From the NCBI GenBank assembly GCA_003167365.1, contig PMTM01000009.1, forward strand, positions 144,193-208,192: DNA of 64,000 bases, in the 5' to 3' direction. Under the pieces are notes generated by a model. That model was not told the origin of the DNA. It saw only the letters and a list, made by a program, of their open reading frames with translations, and ran no database searches. How positions within the stretch are numbered: the first letter of the stretch is position 1; the number at the start of each line of letters is the position of its first letter. The position numbers were made by a program, and so were the translations under genes. This document shows positions 16,841 through 26,374 of this stretch, one piece after another. The stretch is from Spartobacteria bacterium (GTDB lineage: Bacteria > Verrucomicrobiota > Verrucomicrobiia > Chthoniobacterales > UBA10450).

Positions 16841-17074
16841 ATGGAAAATTCAATTGCCAATCTTGCTACAGCCTTACGAGAGCGACTTGCCATTATCGGT
16901 GACGAAACCAGCCGACGCGACCCGGAGAGGCATATGGCGCGGCTGAAGAAAATTTCAGAACGCATCGAAGAACTGCGATTACAATTGCCGAAGCCGATCC
17001 ATCCTCAGCTCGCTCATTTTCTCGAGCGAAGCAGCTATGACAAAGCGCTCGAGTTTTTGGAAAATTCCCTGTAG
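16841..17074 (+). CDS. Conserved-looking small helical protein, 77 residues
   Basis: The ATG at 16841 opens MENSIANLATALRERLAIIGDE, followed by RMARLKKISERIEELRLQLP and a C-terminal helix (SYDKALEFLENSL). It is highly helical and amphipathic with balanced charge, so likely a real small cytoplasmic protein. The longer frame from 16622 reads through the start of the response regulator on the other strand and is not credible. No family was recognised. It converges on rpsD with a hairpin between them. Confidence 0.6.
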   Translation: MENSIANLATALRERLAIIGDETSRRDPERHMARLKKISERIEELRLQLPKPIHPQLAHFLERSSYDKALEFLENSL

Positions 17075-17075
17075 C

Positions 17076-17119
17076 AGCGGTTCCTGACCGCCGAAATTTC
17101 CCGATCGCCCTATCGGGAA
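17076..17119. terminator. REP-like element and hairpin across the rpsD stop codon
   Basis: Two stems are present. GCGGT-tcctg-ACCGC lies at 17078-17092, with the TAGCAGCGGT...GACCGCCG layout of the window's GCTACA/ACCGCCGC repeat family. TTCCCGAT-cgccct-ATCGGGAA (17098-17119), an 8-bp perfect stem, overlaps the rpsD stop (17110-17112). They separate two convergent transcripts and could end both. Confidence 0.55.
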
Positions 17120-17721
17120 TACAACTCGACAATCAACTGTTCGTTGACGATCGGCTGCATTTCATCGCGCGAGGGAATGCGCGCAACTTTGCCCTTAAGC
17201 GCATCGCGGTCCACCGTCAGCCAATCGGGCACTGGCACTATTTGTGTGAGCTCGATATTGCGCAGGGCGAGCTGTCTCGATTTTGGCTTGTCCTTGATTG
17301 CAACCTCGTCGCCCGCTTTCACATTGAATGAAGCAACGTTCACATTCCGGCCGTTAACCTGCACGTGCCCATGCGAAACGAGCTGGCGCGCGCCATTTCG
17401 GGTATTCGCGAGACCGAGACGGAAAATCACGTTATCAAGTCGCGTTTCCAAAAGCTGAAGCAACGTTTCGCCGGTGACGCCACGCTTGCGCAAAGCATTC
17501 TGGAAGATGCGGCGGAATTGTCGCTCGAGCAGTCCATACTGGTAACGAAGTTTTTGCTTTTCGCCTAGCGCAATGGCGTATTCCGATTGCTTGCGCCTGG
17601 AACCTTTCGGTCCGTGCATGCCGGGCGGATAATTTTTTCGCTCGAGCGATTTCGATGGCCCAAAGATCTGTACGCCGTAGCGGCGACTGACTTTGGTTTT
17701 CGGTCCGGTATATCTGCCCAT
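17110..17721 (-). CDS. rpsD: Ribosomal protein S4
   Basis: S4 is a primary binder of 16S rRNA that nucleates assembly of the 30S body. The 203-residue protein has the N-terminal MGRYTGPKTKVSRRYG, the KNYPPGMHGPKG segment and the S4 RNA-binding domain (LLQLLETRLDNVIFRLGLANTRNGARQLVSHGHVQVNGRNVNV). It is the last gene of the ribosomal cluster. rpoA and rplQ, which usually follow rpsD, are missing. The spacer before it contains a GTTGAGAGTTGAGA repeat and a one-mismatch copy of the 10-mer (17752-17761). Confidence 0.97.
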   Translation of the reverse strand: MGRYTGPKTKVSRRYGVQIFGPSKSLERKNYPPGMHGPKGSRRKQSEYAIALGEKQKLRYQYGLLERQFRRIFQNALRKRGVTGETLLQLLETRLDNVIFRLGLANTRNGARQLVSHGHVQVNGRNVNVASFNVKAGDEVAIKDKPKSRQLALRNIELTQIVPVPDWLTVDRDALKGKVARIPSRDEMQPIVNEQLIVELYSR

Positions 17722-17730
17722 GAAAAGTTG

Positions 17731-17761
17731 TAGGTTGAGAGTTGAGAAAAATGTCGATCTA
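17731..17761. repeat. GTTGAGAGTTGAG repeat plus uptake-like 10-mer between rpsK and rpsD
   Basis: The spacer between rpsK and rpsD holds GTTGAGAGTTGAGA, a unit also seen at 37525 and, in the other orientation, inside tgt (35905-35935). TGTCGATCTA follows, matching the repeated 10-mer at 9 of 10 positions. This shows the repeats tolerate insertion inside a ribosomal operon. Confidence 0.7.
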
Positions 17762-18406
17762 AACGCGGCGTTGTTTTGGCGGCCGGCAACCGTTATGCGG
17801 AACCGGCGTAACGTCGCGAATCAGCGTCAGATCGAGTCCGATCGCCTGCAAAGCGCGCACCGCCGACTCGCGTCCGGCTCCGGGTCCCCGTACCAGCACC
17901 TCGACCTCCTTGAGGCCGTGGCCCATCGCCTGACGTGACGCGTCTTGCGCCACCATTTGCGCCGCATACGCGGTGCTTTTTCGCGAACCTTTGAAGCCAA
18001 CTTTCCCTGCGCTCGACCATCCGATGACGTTCCCGTTTAGGTCGGTGATGGTGACGATCGTGTTGTTGAAAGTGGAAAGAACATGCGCAATGCCCGAGTG
18101 AATGTTCTTGCTTCCCTTGGCTTTGACGATTTTTGGCTTTTCTACGTCATCGGGATCGAGCGAAAGATTTTCGCGAGGAGCTTCAGCCGGCTTTGCTTCT
18201 TCTTTCGGCTTCTCAGTCTTCTTCGCCGGTCTGGCCGCAGCTTCGGGTTTCGACTTGGCGGGCTCCGGCGCGACCGCGATGGGCGCGACCGCTTCACCTA
18301 CGGGCGCCGCGGATGCCGCTGCCGCCTTTGGAGAACCCTCGGCTTTTGTCTTCTTAGCCTTCGGCTTCTCCGCTTTGGGCTTGGTCGGTTTCTTTGAGTC
18401 TGGCAT
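17759..18406 (-). CDS. rpsK: Ribosomal protein S11 with 85-residue basic N-terminal extension
   Basis: The S11 core starts near residue 95 ([25 protein letters not shown]) and ends with the usual [13 protein letters not shown]. Ahead of it are about 85 extra residues of Lys/Ala/Pro/Glu ([25 protein letters not shown]), giving 215 residues against the usual 125-130. The extension lies in the same frame and begins with ATG; no internal ATG sits at the core boundary, so it is probably translated. Such tails are disordered and may contact rRNA. It is followed by rpsD. Confidence 0.93.
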   Translation of the reverse strand: MPDSKKPTKPKAEKPKAKKTKAEGSPKAAAASAAPVGEAVAPIAVAPEPAKSKPEAAARPAKKTEKPKEEAKPAEAPRENLSLDPDDVEKPKIVKAKGSKNIHSGIAHVLSTFNNTIVTITDLNGNVIGWSSAGKVGFKGSRKSTAYAAQMVAQDASRQAMGHGLKEVEVLVRGPGAGRESAVRALQAIGLDLTLIRDVTPVPHNGCRPPKQRRV

Positions 18407-18418
18407 TGAAATTAGTTG

Positions 18419-18814
18419 TTAAACCTTGCCTGCCTTTGCGTCCTTGTTGCGAATCACGCCAACCGTCTTGCGCGGTCCCTTGCGCGTCCGCGCGTTTGTC
18501 GAAGTTCGCTGGCCGCGCACCGGCAACCCGCGACGATGCCGGACGCCCCGATAACTATTGATCGCCTGCAAGCGCTTCAAATTACCTTGCACTTCGCGCC
18601 GCAAATCGCCCTCGATCTGGATCTTGTTGTTCGTGATGGCATGAATGATTTCGTTGATCTGCTGCGGTGTGAGATCCTTTGCGCGCAAATTCGGATCGAT
18701 ATTGGTTTGCTCGAGAATGCGTCGCGCCGTGGTTAGTCCGACCCCGTAAATATAAGTGAGCGACGCTTCAATGCGTTTCTCAGCCGGAATTTCAACTCCC
18801 AATAATCTTGGCAT
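18419..18814 (-). CDS. rpsM: Ribosomal protein S13
   Basis: S13 sits in the 30S head and contacts the P-site tRNA and the 50S bridge. The ATG at 18814 ([15 protein letters not shown]) is set by the ribosome-binding site TAGGAG, which overlaps the rpmJ stop. The core has [34 protein letters not shown] and the Lys/Arg tail. It has 131 residues, slightly longer than usual at the C terminus. The frame upstream to 18874 overlaps rpmJ and is not used. Confidence 0.96.
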   Translation of the reverse strand: MPRLLGVEIPAEKRIEASLTYIYGVGLTTARRILEQTNIDPNLRAKDLTPQQINEIIHAITNNKIQIEGDLRREVQGNLKRLQAINSYRGVRHRRGLPVRGQRTSTNARTRKGPRKTVGVIRNKDAKAGKV

Positions 18815-18824
18815 AAATAATCTC

Positions 18825-18938
18825 CTAGCCCTGGCGCTGTTTATGGCGCGGGTTCTTGCAGATGACGCGCACAACGTTCTTGCGCTTCACAATCTTGCAA
18901 GCTTCACAAAGTCTTTTTACTGATGGTCGCACTTTCAT
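18825..18938 (-). CDS. rpmJ: Ribosomal protein L36
   Basis: This is a 37-residue frame (ATG 18938, TAG 18825-18827). It reads [20 protein letters not shown], then [17 protein letters not shown]. It is the zinc-ribbon form of L36 with ligands C-x2-C, C and H intact. Position between infA and rpsM is the standard one. The rpsM ribosome-binding site overlaps its stop codon, which suggests coupled translation. Confidence 0.97.
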   Translation of the reverse strand: MKVRPSVKRLCEACKIVKRKNVVRVICKNPRHKQRQG

Positions 18939-18974
18939 AATTACACGGGCGAAAACGAGAAACGTTTCCGGTTT

Positions 18975-19193
18975 TCACTTCTGGCGGAAGGTGATCCGCC
19001 CCTTCGACAAATCGTAGGGTGAAATCTCTAGCATAACTTTGTCTCCTGGCAAGATGCGAATGAAGTGCAGCCGCATTTTTCCGGAGATATGGGCCAGAAT
19101 ACGGTGCCCGTTCGGCAGCTCGACCCGAAACATGGTGTTCGGCAGTAAGTCAACGACGGTGCCTTCTACCTCAATTGCGTCTTTGCGCGCCAT
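18975..19193 (-). CDS. infA: Translation initiation factor IF-1
   Basis: IF-1 blocks the A site during initiation. The 72-residue OB-fold protein reads [19 protein letters not shown], then the core [20 protein letters not shown] and the end GRITFRQK. It begins 28 bases inside the 3' end of map, in another frame, a much deeper overlap than elsewhere in the cluster. This implies that infA is translated by re-initiation or from a ribosome-binding site within map. Confidence 0.97.
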   Translation of the reverse strand: MARKDAIEVEGTVVDLLPNTMFRVELPNGHRILAHISGKMRLHFIRILPGDKVMLEISPYDLSKGRITFRQK

Positions 19194-19942
19194 GTCAGGA
19201 TTTCGGGCTCGTCTTTGGTGATTAAAACCGTGTGCTCGAAGTGCGCGGAGGGCATCCCATCCGTCGTGCGAACCGTCCAGCCGTCGTCCAGTAGTCTGAC
19301 GGCCGCCGTGCCCATGTTGATCATTGGCTCGATCGCGAGCGTCATTCCGGCTTTCAATTTCGGGCCGCTGCCACGTTTGCCGTAATTAGGAATTTGCGGT
19401 TCCTCGTGCAACCTCCGTCCGACGCCGTGGCCGACGAATTCGCGTACGACCGAAAAATGATTACGGACCGCTTCATCTTCAATCTCGGCACAGATGTCGC
19501 CGAGACGTGTTCCCTCTCGGGCGACCGAAATCGCCCGGTCGAGAGCGCTTTCTGTAACTCGCAATAGCTGTTCGACTCGATCGTCGACGACTCCGACAGC
19601 GACCGTAGTGGCAGTGTCCCCAACCCACCCCTCTTGAATAACGCCGATGTCGAGCTTCACGATGTCGCCATATTGGATACGGCGTTGGCTGCCGATGCCG
19701 TGCACAACTTCGTCGTTGAGTGAAATGCAAATGTTGCCCGGGAAAACACGATGCCCGAGCCGATAACCGAGAAAAGCGCTCTTCACACCCGCCTCTTCCA
19801 TTAAGTCAGCGGCAACTTCATCGATCTCTTTCGTGGACACTCCGGGTCGAATCGTTTCACTGACGCGATCAAGAACCTCACTGGCGGTGCGACACGCCTG
19901 CCGCATTTTTTCCACCTCTTTGGCACTTTTGATCGGGATCAT
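19166..19942 (-). CDS. map: Methionine aminopeptidase, type I
   Basis: Map removes initiator Met using two metal ions. The metal ligands are visible: Asp residues in [18 protein letters not shown], His in [14 protein letters not shown], Glu in LAIEPMIN and Glu in FEHTVLIT. The protein has 258 residues, normal for type I without an N-terminal zinc finger. The start overlaps the adk stop by 4 bases (ATGA), and the 3' end overlaps infA by 28 bases. Confidence 0.96.
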   Translation of the reverse strand: MIPIKSAKEVEKMRQACRTASEVLDRVSETIRPGVSTKEIDEVAADLMEEAGVKSAFLGYRLGHRVFPGNICISLNDEVVHGIGSQRRIQYGDIVKLDIGVIQEGWVGDTATTVAVGVVDDRVEQLLRVTESALDRAISVAREGTRLGDICAEIEDEAVRNHFSVVREFVGHGVGRRLHEEPQIPNYGKRGSGPKLKAGMTLAIEPMINMGTAAVRLLDDGWTVRTTDGMPSAHFEHTVLITKDEPEILTWRAKTQLR

Positions 19943-20598
19943 GCCGTGGCTTTTTGCTCAATCAATTGAGAGATATCACCAAACACCACGTCACGGTCTC
20001 GATTTCCATCGATCCGATGCAAGATCGACATCTTCTCGTAAAAATTAGCGAGCGGCTGCGTCTTGGTATTGAACTCTTGAAGTCTGGTTTGCAGAACCTC
20101 GGCCTCGTCGTCGGTGCGACGCACGAGCGGCCCATCGCAATAGGGACAGATCGGGCGCTCCGCGAACTTGGCGCTGGAAGCGCTGGTCGTGAACCCGCAT
20201 CCACCGCATTGCAGACGGCCGGAGATTCGGTCGCGGACAGTTTGCTCCGACACTTCCAGCCAGATCGCGAGATCAAGCGCGGTGTGCAGCCGTTTCAAGA
20301 TGGACAATAAACTTTCCGCTTGCGGGAGCGTTCGCGGAAACCCATCGAAAACAAAACCGCTCGCGCCGTGCAACCGAAGCCAATCTTCGATCAATTGGAC
20401 GATTATTTTATCCGAGACCAATCCACCGTGCTGAGTCGTTTCGGCAGTTTCCAGACCCAGCGGTGTACCGAGGTCGCTTTCGCGACGCAAAATTGCGCCC
20501 GGCGAAGTGACCGGAATACCGAACTGGCGCGTAATCATTTCTGCCTGGGTCCCCTTCCCGGAACCAGGCGCGCCCAGAAGAACAAGTCGCCTTTTCAC
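19939..20598 (-). CDS. adk: Adenylate kinase with zinc-type lid
   Basis: Adk interconverts 2 ADP with ATP and AMP. It has the P-loop LLGAPGSGKGTQAE, the AMP-binding segment GFVFDGFPRTLPQAE, and a long lid with four Cys (LQCGGCGF and PICPYC), the zinc-binding lid. It has 219 residues. It lies immediately after secY with no spacer. A copy of the 10-mer at 20021-20030 reads Met-Ser-Ile. Confidence 0.95.
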   Translation of the reverse strand: MKRRLVLLGAPGSGKGTQAEMITRQFGIPVTSPGAILRRESDLGTPLGLETAETTQHGGLVSDKIIVQLIEDWLRLHGASGFVFDGFPRTLPQAESLLSILKRLHTALDLAIWLEVSEQTVRDRISGRLQCGGCGFTTSASSAKFAERPICPYCDGPLVRRTDDEAEVLQTRLQEFNTKTQPLANFYEKMSILHRIDGNRDRDVVFGDISQLIEQKATA

Positions 20599-22101
20599 CT
20601 AGCGGCCGTATAGAAAAACTGCGACCCCGCCGATCACGATCACGGCGATGCCGACATAAAGCCACACCAGCGCGCCAGAGCCCGCCGCGTCGCCACGGCT
20701 ATACGAAGCTCGGTCGAACGATCGACCACGGATGCGGCCCTTCCGCAAAAAACCGTCGTAATGCCGCTGGATCAAATGCGTTTCCACCTGACGCATCGTG
20801 TCAAGAATCACGCCCACGATGATAAGCAAACTAGTGCCGCCAAAAAATTGGGCGGTGATTTGCGGCACGTGCAAGCCCTGACTAAGAAGGCTCGGCAAGA
20901 TCGCGATCAAGGTTAGAAATATTGCGCCGGCAAAAGTGAGCCGGGTCATGGTGAAATCGAGAAATTCCGATGTTGGTTTGCCCGGTCGAACACCGGGGAT
21001 ATAGCCGCCGTACTTCTTCAGATCGTCGGCGATCTGCGAAGGTTGAAACTGCGTCGCGACCCAAAAATAACTGAAAAAGAAAATCATCGCCGCGAGAAAA
21101 ACGTAATGGGCCCAGCCGGTGGAAAGCATGTCCGCGATCTGTTTGGCGACGCGACTGTTCTTGAAGGCGAAGCCAAGAATCTGAGTCGGAAAAAGCAAAA
21201 TAGCCCACGCAAAAATGATCGGCATGACACCCGCGTAATTCACTTTCAAGGGCATGTATTGCGTTTGTCCGCCGTACATTTTTCGGCCGACCACGCGCTT
21301 GGCGTATTGCACGGTGATTTTCCGCACGCCTTGCGTGATTGTGATCACTCCCGCGATCACCAAAAACAAGAATGCCACCATCAGGACAAGGATCGCAGGA
21401 CTCACCTGACTTGTTCCCGTTTCCGCTGACGGCACAAATGTCTTCCATGCCTGCGCCAGGGCCGCCGGCAGGCGCGCCACAATTCCAATCGTAATGATGA
21501 GCGAAATACCGTTGCCGATTCCACGCTCCGTGATTTGATCTCCAAGCCACATCAAAAAAAGTGTCCCCGTTGTCAGTGAAATCACCGTCACGACCCGGAA
21601 TGTCCATCCGGTGTCTTCAACCAGCGGGACCCCAAGATTTCGAATCGTGTCGCTAATTCCTCCCAGAACGGTGTGATACGATTCCGGATGTTGGAACGAC
21701 ACGGCGAGGAGGTAGCCCTGAAAAATACACAGCACCAATGTCGCGTAGCGCGTGTATTGCATGATCTTTTGCCGGCCGCCATCCTCGCGCGCCAACCTTC
21801 CCAATCGTGGAATCACGGCCGTTAAGAGTTGCATCATAATCGACGCACTGATGTACGGCATGATGCCGAGCGAAAAAATCGCGCAATTCTCCAGCGCGCC
21901 GCCACTAAACAAATTGAATAACGCCGCGACTCCGCCGCTTCTATCAGCGGAAGTGCGAAACCACTCCTGAAGCACGGCTGAATTGACACCCGGTGTGGTG
22001 ATCGCTGCGCCCAACCGCACAATCACGATCACGGCCAGCGTGAACAGAATCCGGCGGCGAAGTTCCGGTATCTTGACCGTGTTGAGGAACGCCGAAACCA
22101 T
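20599..22101 (-). CDS. secY: Protein translocase subunit SecY
   Basis: SecY is the channel of the Sec translocon. About ten membrane segments are visible. Conserved pieces include PYISASIMMQLLTAVIPRLGRLAREDGG, ITERGIGNGISLIITIGI, KRVVGRKMYGGQTQYMPLKVNYAGVMPIIFA and GGTSLLIIVGVILDTMRQVETHLIQRHYDGFLRKGRIRGR. At 500 residues it is somewhat longer than E. coli SecY because of periplasmic-loop and C-terminal insertions. The position after rplO is standard. Confidence 0.97.
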   Translation of the reverse strand: MVSAFLNTVKIPELRRRILFTLAVIVIVRLGAAITTPGVNSAVLQEWFRTSADRSGGVAALFNLFSGGALENCAIFSLGIMPYISASIMMQLLTAVIPRLGRLAREDGGRQKIMQYTRYATLVLCIFQGYLLAVSFQHPESYHTVLGGISDTIRNLGVPLVEDTGWTFRVVTVISLTTGTLFLMWLGDQITERGIGNGISLIITIGIVARLPAALAQAWKTFVPSAETGTSQVSPAILVLMVAFLFLVIAGVITITQGVRKITVQYAKRVVGRKMYGGQTQYMPLKVNYAGVMPIIFAWAILLFPTQILGFAFKNSRVAKQIADMLSTGWAHYVFLAAMIFFFSYFWVATQFQPSQIADDLKKYGGYIPGVRPGKPTSEFLDFTMTRLTFAGAIFLTLIAILPSLLSQGLHVPQITAQFFGGTSLLIIVGVILDTMRQVETHLIQRHYDGFLRKGRIRGRSFDRASYSRGDAAGSGALVWLYVGIAVIVIGGVAVFLYGR

Positions 22102-22128
22102 TTGCTAAATCCGGATCATCGCGGAGCG

Positions 22129-22731
22129 CTAGCTCTTACGTGACGTCTTCTTTGCTTTTGCCTTGGTCGGCGCCTTAACTGTCGATCTTTTCTTCGCCGT
22201 CACTTTGCCGGTTGCTTCTTTCGGTGTTTCCTTTTCCGCAAGATCGACCTCTTCCTTTGCCGGCATTTCTCGCCGGACGCGAGCCTCGCGCAACGTAATC
22301 GTCCCACCGGCCTTCTCGATCTTTTCCCGGGCCGACGCGCTCACTTTGTCGGCTTCAATCGTCAGCCCATGTTTTAATTCGCCGTCGCCAAGAATTTTGA
22401 CCCCTTCGAAATTTCCTCGAATCAGTTTCGATTCGCGCAGCGCTTGTTCGTTAACCACCGAGCCAGCCTTGAATCCGTTGAGCGTGTCGAGATTAACGAT
22501 CGCGTAGCTCTTGTGAAACGCCGCATTGTTGAATCCACGTTTCGGCAAACGACGGATCAGCGGCATCTGCCCGCCTTCAAATCCAAGGCGAATGCTGCCG
22601 CCAGAACGCGCTTTCTGTCCTTTGTGACCTTTGCCGCTCGTCTTTCCGTGACCGGAACTCTCGCCGCAGCCGAGTCGCTTGACGCGATGACGCGAACCGG
22701 GCCGCGGACGCAGATTATGCAAACGCATCAT
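22129..22731 (-). CDS. rplO: Ribosomal protein L15 with basic C-terminal extension
   Basis: The core has [44 protein letters not shown] and [18 protein letters not shown], both diagnostic. The usual 145-150 residues are followed by about 45 more ([35 protein letters not shown]), Lys/Thr/Ala-rich and probably disordered. Two adjacent ATGs are possible starts; the first overlaps the rpsE stop. rpmD (L30), normally between rpsE and rplO, is absent. An exact 10-mer copy (22180-22189) lies in the tail and reads Arg-Ser-Thr. Confidence 0.96.
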   Translation of the reverse strand: MMRLHNLRPRPGSRHRVKRLGCGESSGHGKTSGKGHKGQKARSGGSIRLGFEGGQMPLIRRLPKRGFNNAAFHKSYAIVNLDTLNGFKAGSVVNEQALRESKLIRGNFEGVKILGDGELKHGLTIEADKVSASAREKIEKAGGTITLREARVRREMPAKEEVDLAEKETPKEATGKVTAKKRSTVKAPTKAKAKKTSRKS

Positions 22732-23279
22732 GATTGCACCGGCTCCTTTCCGTCACCGTTTTTGATCCCGCGCACTTTCATAATCTGATCTCGCCGGCGC
22801 AATGAGCGCAGCGCCACGATCGTCGCCTTAACCACGTTCGCGTGATTGCTCGAACCGAGCGATTTGGCCAGCACATCTCGAATTCCAGCCGCCTCGACCA
22901 CCGCGCGCACGCCGCCACCGGCAATTACGCCTGTTCCCGGGGACGCCGGCCGCAATAGAACGCGACCCCCACCGAACTCGCCGATCACCTCGTGCGGAAT
23001 GGTATTCTCACGCAATGAAACTTTCTCCATCGCCTTGCGCGCCGCTTCCGACGCTTTGCGAATCGCTTCCGAAACTTCGTTCGCTTTGCCGAAACCGCAG
23101 CCGACTTTGCCGTCGTGGTCGCCGGCCACGATCAATGCGCTGAAACTAAAACGGCGGCCGCCTTTCACCACTTTCGCGCAGCGATTGATGAACACTACTT
23201 TCTCGGTCGTTTCGCCTCTGGCCGCGGCCGTTTTGTCCGTGTGTCGCTCCTGCCGTCTGCCTTGATTGGGTGCTGCCAT
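22728..23279 (-). CDS. rpsE: Ribosomal protein S5
   Basis: S5 controls decoding accuracy and mRNA unwinding. After a 25-residue polar leader the S5 core begins [42 protein letters not shown]. The C-terminal ribosomal S5 fold is seen in [44 protein letters not shown]. It has 183 residues. It overlaps rplO by 4 bases. Confidence 0.96.
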   Translation of the reverse strand: MAAPNQGRRQERHTDKTAAARGETTEKVVFINRCAKVVKGGRRFSFSALIVAGDHDGKVGCGFGKANEVSEAIRKASEAARKAMEKVSLRENTIPHEVIGEFGGGRVLLRPASPGTGVIAGGGVRAVVEAAGIRDVLAKSLGSSNHANVVKATIVALRSLRRRDQIMKVRGIKNGDGKEPVQS

Positions 23280-23283
23280 GAAA

Positions 23284-23646
23284 TTAAAACTTTAATCCGC
23301 CTTCGCGAGCTGCGTCCGCGAGGGCCTTTACTTTTCCGTGATAAATGAATCCGCCGCGATCGAAAACAACGCTGTCGATCTTCTTCGCCTTGGCGCGTTC
23401 GGCGATTGTTTTGCCGACCACTTCCGCGCTCGCGCGATTGGCCGCAGTTTTGTTCTTTCCAGAAATAACCCTTTCCGTCGTAGCCACGGCGACTAGGGTT
23501 TTGCCTGCGTCGTCATCGACCACCTGCGCGTAAACATGTTTGCCCGAAAAGTGCACGCACAGACGTGGACGATCCGCCGTTCCAACGACTTTCTTCCGGA
23601 TTCGTTTATGAATGCGGTCGCGCACAGTTTTGCGATTAAGTGCCAT
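23284..23646 (-). CDS. rplR: Ribosomal protein L18
   Basis: L18 binds 5S rRNA together with L5. The 120-residue protein contains [76 protein letters not shown], a full match to the family layout. The exact 10-mer at 23373-23382 encodes the Lys-Ile-Asp in AKKIDSV. Confidence 0.96.
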   Translation of the reverse strand: MALNRKTVRDRIHKRIRKKVVGTADRPRLCVHFSGKHVYAQVVDDDAGKTLVAVATTERVISGKNKTAANRASAEVVGKTIAERAKAKKIDSVVFDRGGFIYHGKVKALADAAREGGLKF

Positions 23647-23648
23647 AA

Positions 23649-24188
23649 CTATTGGACCGTCTTTCCTTCCTTGCGTCGAACCTGCTCGCCTGCGTAACGC
23701 ACGCCTTTGCCCTTGTAAGGTTCCGGCGGATAGAACCGGCGAATGTCCGCCGCTACCTGGCCAACGAGTTTCTTATCGATCCCCTGGATCGTAAGTTTCG
23801 TGTTCTCCAGGATCGTGATTTTGATCTCCTTTGGAATCGGAAATAGAATCGGATGCGAAAATCCCAAGCTCAGGTTCAAGTTCGAACCTTGCACAGCGGC
23901 TTTAAAGCCGACGCCTTCGATCTCGAGATTCTTGGTAAAGCCTTGGCTGACACCTTGCACCATGTTGTTCACGAGCGACCGCGACAATCCGTGCAGCGCT
24001 TTCACGCTGCGCGTCTCCGCGTCACGCGCGAGCGACACGCGATTGTCTTTCACGTTGCCCTTGATCCCGCGCGGCAAAGTCCAATTCAGTTTCCCTTTCG
24101 GCCCTTCCACCGACACGCTTCCCGCGTCATCGATGTTGATCTTAACCTTGTCTGGAATCTCGACCGCTTTGTTTCCGATTCGTGACAT
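23649..24188 (-). CDS. rplF: Ribosomal protein L6
   Basis: L6 lies near the sarcin-ricin loop and the factor-binding site. The start [17 protein letters not shown] and the C-terminal [30 protein letters not shown] are family signatures. It has 179 residues with the two tandem L6 folds. It is spaced 2-3 bases from its neighbours. Confidence 0.97.
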   Translation of the reverse strand: MSRIGNKAVEIPDKVKINIDDAGSVSVEGPKGKLNWTLPRGIKGNVKDNRVSLARDAETRSVKALHGLSRSLVNNMVQGVSQGFTKNLEIEGVGFKAAVQGSNLNLSLGFSHPILFPIPKEIKITILENTKLTIQGIDKKLVGQVAADIRRFYPPEPYKGKGVRYAGEQVRRKEGKTVQ

Positions 24189-24191
24189 AAA

Positions 24192-24590
24192 TTACCAGAC
24201 GTAAGCCAGTAGCTCGCCGCCAACTTTTTGCTTCTTCGCTTCGCGTCCCGACATGACGCCGCGTGGTGTCGAAAGAATGCTGATGCCCATTCCGCCAAGC
24301 ACGCGCGGGATTTCCTCGGCGCCAACGTAACGGCGCAACCCCGGCCGGCTCACACGCTTCAACCCCGTGATCGCGCTCGTACGGTCCACCAATTTGTTCG
24401 TGATCTTGATTCGTGGATGGGCCGCTTCCGTGTCGACCGAATAATCGGTGATGTACCCCTCGTCCTTCAAAATGCGGACGACCTCGGCTTTGATCTTCGA
24501 GTACGGAACAAAGATGTCGACCTTCTGCGCCTGCGCGCCATTACGCACGCGCGCCAAAAGATCTGCGATAGGATCTGTAACTGTACTCAT
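24192..24590 (-). CDS. rpsH: Ribosomal protein S8
   Basis: S8 binds helix 21 of 16S rRNA and in many bacteria represses the spc operon. The core has [19 protein letters not shown] and [35 protein letters not shown]. It has 132 residues. It overlaps rplE by 4 bases, so rpsN (S14), which usually separates them, is missing here. Confidence 0.97.
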   Translation of the reverse strand: MSTVTDPIADLLARVRNGAQAQKVDIFVPYSKIKAEVVRILKDEGYITDYSVDTEAAHPRIKITNKLVDRTSAITGLKRVSRPGLRRYVGAEEIPRVLGGMGISILSTPRGVMSGREAKKQKVGGELLAYVW

Positions 24591-25168
24591 GAAACTGAAG
24601 CGGTTTGCGCGGCGGGCTTCTTCGCCCGATCACTGAACGGCATTCCCATTTCGCTCAAGAGCGATTTGGCCTCTTCGTTCGTCCGCGCGGTGGTGACGAT
24701 TGTAACATCAAATCCAATGTTGCGCTTAATTTTATCGAGCTCGACTTCGGGAAAAATCGACTGATCGGAAACGCCGAGCGTGTAATTACCGTTTCCATCG
24801 AAGCAACGCGGCGAAACACCGCGAAAATCGCGAATGCGCGGCAACGCGGTCTTGATCAGGCGTTCCAAAAATTCGTACATCCGTTCGCCGCGCAACGTCA
24901 CCTTTGCGCCGATGGCCTGCTCTTTGCGCAACTTGAAGTTCGCGATGCTTTTCTTTGCGCGCGTTTCCGCGGCGCGTTGACCGCTAATCAGCGCCAATTC
25001 CGTCTTCGCCTCTTCCAGCGCCTGCTTCACATCGGTCTGCGATCCGACCGAGGTGTTGATCACGACCTTCTCCACCTTCGGAACCTGGTGCAGATTCTTG
25101 TAGCCATGCTGCTTCTGCAGCGCAGGCATCACGCGGTCTTTGTAATCTTTGTAAAATTCGTTTTCCAT
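24587..25168 (-). CDS. rplE: Ribosomal protein L5
   Basis: L5 bridges 5S rRNA to the central protuberance. It has [76 protein letters not shown] and [14 protein letters not shown]. It has 193 residues with a short extra C-terminal tail (PAAQTASVS). It overlaps both rplX and rpsH ends. Confidence 0.97.
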   Translation of the reverse strand: MENEFYKDYKDRVMPALQKQHGYKNLHQVPKVEKVVINTSVGSQTDVKQALEEAKTELALISGQRAAETRAKKSIANFKLRKEQAIGAKVTLRGERMYEFLERLIKTALPRIRDFRGVSPRCFDGNGNYTLGVSDQSIFPEVELDKIKRNIGFDVTIVTTARTNEEAKSLLSEMGMPFSDRAKKPAAQTASVS

Positions 25169-25473
25169 TACGCCGCTTTCTTCTCAGCCTCTTTCGTCGG
25201 CTTCTTTTCTTTTTTCGCCTTTTTATCGGCCTTCGTCGCGCGCTCGATCAATTTCACATTCGAGATATGAATGGGGCCTTCGCGCTCCGCGATCTTGCCG
25301 TTCGGATTGTCTTCCGATTTGCGGAGATGCTTCTTAATAATCCGAACGCCTTCGACCAATACTCGTTGTTTACGGTGAATCACTTCCAGAATCTTGCCCG
25401 ATGAACCTCTGAAGTTCCCGGAGATGACCTCGACTTGGTCACCTTTCTTTACGTGGAACTTGGCGCGATTCAT
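25168..25473 (-). CDS. rplX: Ribosomal protein L24 with Lys-rich tail
   Basis: The KOW motif region is clear ([44 protein letters not shown]). The family C-terminal [10 protein letters not shown] is followed by a Lys/Ala tail ([21 protein letters not shown]). It has 101 residues. The start overlaps rplN's stop by 4 bases. Confidence 0.96.
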   Translation of the reverse strand: MNRAKFHVKKGDQVEVISGNFRGSSGKILEVIHRKQRVLVEGVRIIKKHLRKSEDNPNGKIAEREGPIHISNVKLIERATKADKKAKKEKKPTKEAEKKAA

Positions 25474-25838
25474 AAAACTTCCGGAGCAAGCGATACGATT
25501 TTCATAAAATTACGCTCGCGCAATTCGCGCGCGACCGGCCCGAAAATGCGAGTGCCGCGCGGATTCAAATCCTTGTCGATAATGACGATCGCGTTGTTGT
25601 CGAAACGCAAAAGCGAGCCGTCATCGCGGCGAATCGGCTGTTTCGTCCGGACCAATACCGCGCGCACAACTTCACCTTTTTTCACCGTTCCGGTGGCGCT
25701 CGCTTCTTTCACGTTCGCCGTGATCACGTCGCCGATTCCGGCGAACTGACTGCTGCCTTTGCCGATTACGCCGATCATCGTCGCCATGCGCGCGCCGCTG
25801 TTGTCTGCTACATCCAATCTGGATCGAATTTGCACCAT
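25470..25838 (-). CDS. rplN: Ribosomal protein L14
   Basis: L14 forms an intersubunit bridge. It is a standard 122-residue protein: [37 protein letters not shown] and the end [26 protein letters not shown]. Confidence 0.97.
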   Translation of the reverse strand: MVQIRSRLDVADNSGARMATMIGVIGKGSSQFAGIGDVITANVKEASATGTVKKGEVVRAVLVRTKQPIRRDDGSLLRFDNNAIVIIDKDLNPRGTRIFGPVARELRERNFMKIVSLAPEVL

Positions 25839-25848
25839 AAATTAACAG

Positions 25849-26160
25849 TTATTTTTGGAGGACTTCCACTAGACGCCACCGTTTCAATTTGCTCAGCGGG
25901 CGCGTCTCCATAATGCGCACCGTGTCGCCGGCCTTCGCCTTGTTCTCTTCGTCGTGCGCGTAAAATTTTCGCTGTTGCTTCACGATCTTGCCAAACTTCG
26001 GATGCGGCACGCGAGTCGTTGTACGCACGACAATCGTCTTGTTCATGCTGCTTGAAAGCACTTCGCCGACCCGCGTCTTGCGGGTCCCGCGATCAGACGC
26101 CAACGCGGAAGTCGGTAGCGGCGGCGGTTGAGCAGTTGACTGTCGATCTTGTTCGGCCAT
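25849..26160 (-). CDS. rpsQ: Ribosomal protein S17 with N-terminal extension
   Basis: The core starts near residue 29 ([45 protein letters not shown]) and ends [15 protein letters not shown]. The first 28 residues are polar, Gln/Pro/Ser-rich, and not part of the family. An exact copy of the 10-mer (26141-26150) lies in this extension and reads Asp-Arg-Gln, so the extra segment may have been shaped by that element. Confidence 0.95.
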   Translation of the reverse strand: MAEQDRQSTAQPPPLPTSALASDRGTRKTRVGEVLSSSMNKTIVVRTTTRVPHPKFGKIVKQQRKFYAHDEENKAKAGDTVRIMETRPLSKLKRWRLVEVLQK

Positions 26161-26164
26161 AAAA

Positions 26165-26368
26165 TTATTTCTTTTCCGCAGTCTTATTTCGCTGCGAAAG
26201 CACGGTTTCGATTCGCGCGACGTCGCGCCGCAACAAGCGCAACCGGCTCGGTTGTTCGAGTTGGCCGCTTTGCTGTTGCAAACGCAAATGCAGACTCTCC
26301 TGACGAAAATCGCGCTTCTTGGTCAGAAGCTCGTCCGTGCTCATCTCAATGATTTCTTTGATCTTCAT
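26165..26368 (-). CDS. rpmC: Ribosomal protein L29
   Basis: A 67-residue two-helix protein with the family pattern [30 protein letters not shown] and [14 protein letters not shown]. Position between rplP and rpsQ is canonical. L29 sits beside the exit tunnel and helps dock trigger factor and SRP. Confidence 0.96.
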   Translation of the reverse strand: MKIKEIIEMSTDELLTKKRDFRQESLHLRLQQQSGQLEQPSRLRLLRRDVARIETVLSQRNKTAEKK

Positions 26369-26374
26369 GCCTCG

